A stretch of DNA of 64,000 nucleotides from Pullichristensenella sp963930055 (lineage in GTDB: Bacteria > Bacillota > Clostridia > Christensenellales > Aristaeellaceae). The stretch spans positions 124,001 to 188,000 of the forward strand of contig CAWVKS010000010.1 in the NCBI GenBank assembly GCA_963930055.1, in the 5' to 3' direction. How positions within the stretch are numbered: the stretch's first letter is position 1; the number at the start of each line of letters is the position of its first letter. Positions 59,215-64,000 of this stretch are shown here, one piece after another. The notes under the pieces were generated by a model, which made no database searches, was not told the origin of the DNA, and was given only the letters and a program-made list of their open reading frames with translations. The translations under genes were made by a program, and so were the position numbers.

Positions 59215-60804
59215 ATGTTCAAGAAAGTCAAGCGCACGCGCGCATTCGTGTGCCTGCTTGTGATGCTCGCCGTGCTGCTCGTATGGGGCTTTGCGGAGAA
59301 CGCAGTGCAGGCTCCGGCGGCTGACGGCGCTGCCGAGGCGACCGTGGAGGAGGCGCTGGACGCGCCCGCCGAGGACACCCTCGAGCGCGACCTCGCCGCC
59401 GCCAACGGCGAAACGGACTTTGCGGGCGGCACCGTCCGCGTCATCGAAACGCAGGAAGAAGAGGAAACGTCGCAGATCGACTTCGTCAGCGGCATGCAGG
59501 CCATCTGGGAGTCCACCGGCCTTGCCAATGGCGACTGGCAGCAGTACGTGATGATCCTCGTCGCCTTCGTGCTCCTCTACCTTGCCATCGTCAAGGGCTT
59601 TGAGCCGCTGCTGCTTTTGCCCATTTCCTTTGGTATGCTGCTGGCCAACCTGCCCCTGGGCGGCCTCATGGACGACCCGACCTTCAAGTACTTCGCCACG
59701 CTGCAGGAGGCGCAGCAGTACGCCGCACCCTACGGCAAGGAAGTGACGATGGTCTCCAAGATGTTCTGGGACGTCGGCGGCCAGGTGTTCACCAGTGAAT
59801 CCGCGGCGCTGGCGGCCGGTTTCGACGCCGCGCTGCCCACCTGCTCGCGCTACTTCCGCGACCTCTATCAGGTGGCGGACGCCAACGGCGGATTGTTCTA
59901 CTACCTCTATCAGGGCGTCAAGCTGGGCATCTACCCGCCGCTCATCTTCATGGGCGTGGGCGCGATGACGGACTTTGCCCCCCTGATCGCCAACCCGAAG
60001 TCCCTGCTTCTGGGCGCGGCGGCGCAGCTGGGCATCTTCATCGCCTTCATCCTCGCCCGTCTGCTCGGCTTCACCTCTTCGGAAGCGAGCTCCATCGGCA
60101 TTATCGGCGGCGCGGACGGCCCCACGGCCATCTTCGTCACCACCAAGCTGGCCCCGCACCTTCTGGGCGCCATCGCCGTGGCGGCGTACAGCTACATGGC
60201 TCTGGTGCCGGTCATCCAGCCGCCCATCATGCGCGCTTTGACCACCAAGAAGGAACGCGCCATCGTCATGCAGCAGCTGCGCCCGGTCAGCAAGCGCGAA
60301 CTGGTGATCTTCCCCATCGCCGTGACGGTCATCGTCTCGCTGCTTCTGCCCTCGGCCGCCCCGCTGATCGGCATGCTGATGTTCGGCAACCTCCTGCGCG
60401 TCTCCGGCGTCACCGAGCGCCTGTCCAAGACCGCGCAGAACGAACTGATGAACATCGTCACCATCTTCCTGGGCATCACCGTCGGCGCGACCACGAAGGG
60501 TTCCACCTTCCTCACCGCCGATACGCTCTTCATCCTCTTGCTGGGCGTCATCGCCTTCATGGGCGGCACCGCCGGCGGCGTGCTGCTGGGCAAGCTGATG
60601 TGCAAGTTGACCGGCGGCAAGATCAACCCGCTCATCGGTTCCGCGGGCGTCTCCGCCGTGCCGATGGCGGCGCGCGTCTCCCAGAAGGAAGCGCAGCGCG
60701 AGAACCCCGGCAATTTCCTGCTGATGCACGCCATGGGCCCGAACGTGGCCGGCGTCATCGGTTCCGCGGTGGCGGCGGGCGTGTTCATCGCCCTGTTCGG
60801 CTGA
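59215..60804 (+). CDS. Na+-pumping decarboxylase beta subunit (OadB/MmdB) with N-terminal extension
   Basis: 529 residues, about 100–150 longer than usual. The core (from about residue 110) has nine or so TM segments and the family landmarks: PISFGMLLANLPL, IYPPLIFMGVGAMTDFAPLI, GGADGPTAIFVTTKLAPHLL (with the Asp essential for Na+ transport), PVIQPPIMRALTTKKER and AMGPNVAGVIGSAVAAGVF. It decarboxylates carboxybiotin and pumps Na+ outward. The first about 105 residues are extra: a signal-like helix (VCLLVMLAVLLVWGFAEN) and an acidic, Ala/Glu-rich stretch. GGAGGTTG lies before the ATG, so the extension is likely translated. Confidence 0.93.
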   Translation: MFKKVKRTRAFVCLLVMLAVLLVWGFAENAVQAPAADGAAEATVEEALDAPAEDTLERDLAAANGETDFAGGTVRVIETQEEEETSQIDFVSGMQAIWESTGLANGDWQQYVMILVAFVLLYLAIVKGFEPLLLLPISFGMLLANLPLGGLMDDPTFKYFATLQEAQQYAAPYGKEVTMVSKMFWDVGGQVFTSESAALAAGFDAALPTCSRYFRDLYQVADANGGLFYYLYQGVKLGIYPPLIFMGVGAMTDFAPLIANPKSLLLGAAAQLGIFIAFILARLLGFTSSEASSIGIIGGADGPTAIFVTTKLAPHLLGAIAVAAYSYMALVPVIQPPIMRALTTKKERAIVMQQLRPVSKRELVIFPIAVTVIVSLLLPSAAPLIGMLMFGNLLRVSGVTERLSKTAQNELMNIVTIFLGITVGATTKGSTFLTADTLFILLLGVIAFMGGTAGGVLLGKLMCKLTGGKINPLIGSAGVSAVPMAARVSQKEAQRENPGNFLLMHAMGPNVAGVIGSAVAAGVFIALFG

Positions 60805-60852
60805 TACCGCGCGCCCCTGTTGGGCTAAAGACTTTGTAAGGAGGAAACGACC

Positions 60853-62250
60853 ATGGCGAAGGTTTTGATCACCGATACCATCCTTCGAGACGCGCACCAG
60901 TCCCAGGCCGCCACCCGCATGCGCACTGAGGACATGCTGCCCGCCTGCGAGATACTCGACAAGATCGGTTACTATTCCCTCGAATGCTGGGGCGGCGCGA
61001 CCTTCGACGCCTGCCTGCGCTTTCTGAACGAGGATCCGTGGGAGCGTCTGCGCAAGCTGCGCAAGGCCCTGCCCAACACCAAGCTGCAGATGCTCTTCCG
61101 CGGCCAGAACATACTCGGCTATAAGCACTATGCCGACGATGTGGTGGATGAGTTCGTGCGCCTGTCGATCAAGAACGGCATCGACATCATCCGCATATTC
61201 GACGCCCTCAACGACGTGCGCAACCTCGAAACGGCCATCAAGGCCACCAAGAAGTACGGCGGCATCTGCGAAGTGGCGATGAGCTACACCGTCAGCCCCG
61301 TCCACACCGAGGACTACTTCGTAAAACTCGCGCAGCAGATCGAGGAGATGGGCGCGGACACCATCTGCATCAAGGACATGGCCAACCTGCTTCTGCCCTA
61401 CAAGGCGTACAGTCTGGTCAAGCGCCTGAAAGAGAACGTCAAGCTCCCCATCCACCTGCACACCCACAACACCTCCGGCACCGGCGACATGACGCTGCTC
61501 AAGGCCATCGAGGCCGGCGTGGACATCGTCGATACCGCCCTCTCCCCGCTGGGCAACGGCACTTCCCAGCCGGCCACCGAGCCGCTGGTCGCCACACTGC
61601 AGGGCACGGAGTACGATACCGGCCTGGATCTTGGTCTCATGTCCCAGGCGGCGGTGCACTTCCGCAAGGTCGCCGATAAACTGAAGGCCGAGGGCGTGCT
61701 CGATCCCAAGGTGCTGTCCGTGGACATCAATACGCTTCTGTATCAGGTGCCGGGCGGCATGCTCTCCAACCTCATCAATCAGCTCAAGCAGGCCAACGCC
61801 TCCGACAAGTTCTACGACGTCTTGGCGGAGATACCGCGCGTGCGCGAGGACTTCGGCTATCCGCCGCTGGTCACCCCCACCAGCCAGATCGTCGGCACGC
61901 AGGCCGTGATGAACGTGCTCTCCGGCGAGCGCTACAAGCTCAACCCCAAGGAGTCCCAGGGCCTGATGCGCGGCGAGTACGGCCGCCTGCCCGCCCCGGT
62001 CAACGAGGAAGTGCGCCGCAAGGTCATCGGCGATGCCAAGGTCATCACCCATCGCCCCGCCGACGACATCGCGCCGGAACTGGAGAAGTACCGCAAGGAG
62101 ATCGGCCAGTATATCACCCAGGAAGAGGACGTGCTCACCTACGCCCTGTTCCCGCAGGTGGCCACCAAGTTCTTCGAGTACCGTCAGGCCCAGCAGCTCA
62201 AGCTGGACAACTCCCTGCTGGACAAGGAGAACCACGTGATGCCCGTCTAA
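60853..62250 (+). CDS. OadA-type carboxyltransferase (oxaloacetate decarboxylase alpha/5S)
   Basis: 465 residues, a TIM-barrel carboxyltransferase without its own biotin domain, equal to transcarboxylase 5S or pyruvate carboxylase CT: ITDTILRDAHQSQAATRMRT, LECWGGATFDACLRFL, IFDALNDVRN, and the metal ligands HLHTHNTSGTG. It transfers CO2 between oxaloacetate/pyruvate and biotin. The C-terminal PYC_OADA region (residues about 300–450) is complete. AAGGAGGAA lies 7 bp upstream. It is the last gene of the operon, with a terminator at 62270–62299. Presence beside MmdA means two acceptor/donor specificities serve one biotin carrier. Confidence 0.94.
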   Translation: MAKVLITDTILRDAHQSQAATRMRTEDMLPACEILDKIGYYSLECWGGATFDACLRFLNEDPWERLRKLRKALPNTKLQMLFRGQNILGYKHYADDVVDEFVRLSIKNGIDIIRIFDALNDVRNLETAIKATKKYGGICEVAMSYTVSPVHTEDYFVKLAQQIEEMGADTICIKDMANLLLPYKAYSLVKRLKENVKLPIHLHTHNTSGTGDMTLLKAIEAGVDIVDTALSPLGNGTSQPATEPLVATLQGTEYDTGLDLGLMSQAAVHFRKVADKLKAEGVLDPKVLSVDINTLLYQVPGGMLSNLINQLKQANASDKFYDVLAEIPRVREDFGYPPLVTPTSQIVGTQAVMNVLSGERYKLNPKESQGLMRGEYGRLPAPVNEEVRRKVIGDAKVITHRPADDIAPELEKYRKEIGQYITQEEDVLTYALFPQVATKFFEYRQAQQLKLDNSLLDKENHVMPV

Positions 62251-62269
62251 GGCAAAGCAACACACTTTC

Positions 62270-62299
62270 AAGCCCCGCGTCTACCGGCGCGGGGCTTTT
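62270..62299 (+). terminator. Terminator of the decarboxylase operon
   Basis: AGCCCCGCG (62271–62279) pairs with CGCGGGGCT (62288–62296), followed by TTTT, 20 bp past the oadA stop. Confidence 0.88.
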
Positions 62300-62371
62300 C
62301 CCTGCGCGGCGTTTCATATCCAGTTAACGTCCATGCTGTATAATAGTGGTAGACTGATCAGGAGGGACACC

Positions 62372-63999
62372 ATGGCAAAGACCTATTCCGCCACCGACAT
62401 ACAGGTGCTCGAGGGCCTCGACGCGGTGCGCATGCGCCCGGGCATGTACATCGGCTCCACCGGCGCGCGCGGGCTGCACCACCTCATTTGGGAGATCGTC
62501 GACAACGCCATCGACGAGGCTTCCAACGGCTTCGCCACCGAGATCACCGTGACGCTGAAAAAGGACGGCTCCTGTGAGGTGACGGACAACGGCCGCGGCA
62601 TCCCCGTGGACATCCACCCGCAACTGGGCGTCTCCGGCGTGGAGGTCGTCTACACGCAGTTGCACGCCGGCGGCAAGTTCAACAACAAGAACTACGCCTA
62701 TTCCGGCGGCCTGCACGGCGTGGGCGCGTCCGTGGTCAACGCCCTCTCCGAGTGGGTGACGGTGGACGTGTACCGCGATTACAGCCACTACCACATCCGC
62801 TTCGAGTCCTATGAGGACAGAAAGACCGGCAAGATCGTCTCCGGCCACGTGGTCGCGCCGCTGGAAAAGGTGGGCAACACCCGCAAGCGCGGCACGCAGG
62901 TCTGCTTCAAGCCCGACCCGCGCGTGTTCGAGGACACACACTTCAACGGCGACACCGTGCGCCGCCGCGTGCGCGAACTGGCCTACCTCAATCAGGGCGT
63001 GCGCTTCGTCTTTACCGACGAGCGGGGAAAAGGACGAGGCGCGCCGTCGCCGCGAATACTGCTACGAGGGCGGCCTTGCCGACTTTGTGCAGTACCTCAA
63101 CACGGACAAGCAGACCATCACCGGCCCCATCACCTTCGAGGGCCGGCGCGACGGCACGCTTCTGCGCGTGGCCATCCAGTATACGGATTCCTACACGGAA
63201 AACATCTATTCCTTCGTCAACAACGTGCCCACCGGCGAGGGCGGCACGCACGAGACGGGCTTCAAGGCCGCCATCACTAAGGCGTTCAACGACTACGCCC
63301 GCCGCGTGGGCCTGCTCAAGGAAAAGGACAACAACCTCTCCGGCGAGGACTTCCGCGAGGGCATGACCGCCGTGGTCTACGCCGGCGTGCAGAAGCCGCA
63401 GTTCGAGGGCCAGACCAAGGGCCGGCTGGGCAATACGGAAGTCCGCCCCATCGTCGAGGCCATCTGCCTAGAACAGCTCTCGCTGTTCCTGGACGACCTC
63501 AAAAATCAGGAGGTCGCCACCCGCATCGTCGAAAAGGCGGTCAAGGCCGCCAAGGTGCGCGAGGCGGCGCGCAAGGCGCGCGACGTGGCGCGGCAGAAAA
63601 ACCAGCTCGAGGCCGCGCCGCTGGTGGGCAAGCTCGCCAGCTGCACCGGCCGCAACTGGAAGGAGAACGAACTGTTCATCGTCGAGGGCGATTCCGCCGG
63701 CGGCAGCGCCAAGCAGGGCCGCGACCGGCGCTTCCAGGCCATTCTGCCCCTGCGCGGCAAGCCCCTCAACGCCGAGAAAAAGCGCATCGACCAGGTGCTG
63801 GCCAACGAGGAGTTCCGCTCCATCATCACCGCGCTGGGTACGGGCATCGGCGAGGAGTTTGACCTTACGCACCTCAAGTACAACCGCGTCATCATCCTTT
63901 CGGACGCCGATCAGGACGGCGCGCACATACGCGCCATCCTTTTGACCTTCTTCTTCCGCTACATGCGCGAACTGGTCACCGACGGCCACGTCTACATCG
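62372..63999 (+). CDS. Type IIA topoisomerase subunit B (ParE/GyrB type), 3' partial, one frameshift
   Basis: N-terminal GHKL ATPase: EGLDAVRMRPGMYIGSTG, EIVDNAIDEA, DNGRGIP, GGLHGVGASVVNAL; then the transducer and the Toprim motifs EGDSAGGSAKQGRD and LSDADQDGAH. The frame breaks near 63018–63034, within CGGGGAAAAGG; the later sequence (EYCYEGGLADFVQYL…) continues in the next frame to the window edge. IILSDADQDGAHIRAILLTF and GKPLNAEKKRID look more like ParE of Clostridia than GyrB, but the call is uncertain. The ATG at 62372 has GGAGGGA 7 bp upstream. The gene is essential in all bacteria, so the shift is presumably a sequence error. Confidence 0.9.
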
Positions 64000-64000
64000 G

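Noticed and set aside
59086..62271. A 1,061-codon minus-strand frame opposite the decarboxylase operon
   Set aside because: GC-rich codon bias opens long antisense frames here; the plus strand encodes three conserved proteins with ribosome-binding sites.

Overview
GC-rich chromosomal DNA that looks like a Firmicutes (class Clostridia) genome, probably a gut or anaerobic lineage. The pointers are a gerM–rph–rdgB–yfcE block, an ireB–ruvX–DUF1292 block like the Bacillus yrzL–yrrK–yrzB order, rqcH, hslO, an anaerobic nrdG, a Na+-pumping biotin decarboxylase cluster, a T-box leader, and sigma-A-like promoters with 17-bp spacers. Family or genus cannot be fixed from the window. No rRNA, tRNA or CRISPR array was seen.

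Layout. 0–1.6 kb: 3' part of an ABC exporter. 1.7–6.4 kb: a compact operon with a transglutaminase-like protein, a PilC-type platform protein, four small one-TM pilin-like proteins and a PilT-type ATPase; no PilB, prepilin peptidase or canonical prepilin lies in it. 6.5–7.8 kb: a SARP/BTAD-type regulator with a degenerate GGDEF-like C-terminus, preceded by 11-bp-spaced direct repeats; related GTAAC boxes precede the next gene. 8.0–24.9 kb: a surface-protein island with two repeat-rich secreted proteins (one frameshifted at a C6 tract), a roughly 4,087-residue repeat protein (eight 519-bp and twelve 345-bp units) and an orphan family-5 solute-binding protein. 25.0–26.5 kb: an IS256-family insertion sequence lying inside a copy of a small MITE-like repeat that occurs twice more (42.75 and 54.6 kb).

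26.7–45.3 kb: mostly core genes. These are an XRE regulator, gerM/rph-rdgB/yfcE (rph and rdgB fused), rqcH divergent from gerM, a GNAT acetyltransferase, an IspD-like/LicD pair for surface glycopolymer decoration, ruvX fused to DUF1292, a ferredoxin-type aldo/keto reductase, ireB, an AI-2E family transporter, a two-component system with two secreted paralogues, a gph-type phosphatase, a methyltransferase and hslO. 45.3–51.9 kb: TPR/HEAT and zinc-ribbon proteins, a T-box leader (apparent Tyr specifier) before a Na+/solute symporter, nrdG and a BaiN/HI0933 flavoprotein. Many single-base frameshifts cluster here, which suggests poor consensus sequence rather than true decay. 52.9–56.5 kb: an RpiR regulator, mntP and a membrane protein with three Cys modules.

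56.8–62.3 kb: a five-gene operon with an MmdA-type carboxyltransferase, gamma, biotin carrier, beta Na+ pump and OadA-type carboxyltransferase. The two carboxyltransferases sharing one biotin carrier could decarboxylate methylmalonyl-CoA and/or oxaloacetate with Na+ export, or act as a transcarboxylase. The window ends inside a gyrB/parE-type topoisomerase gene that carries one frameshift.
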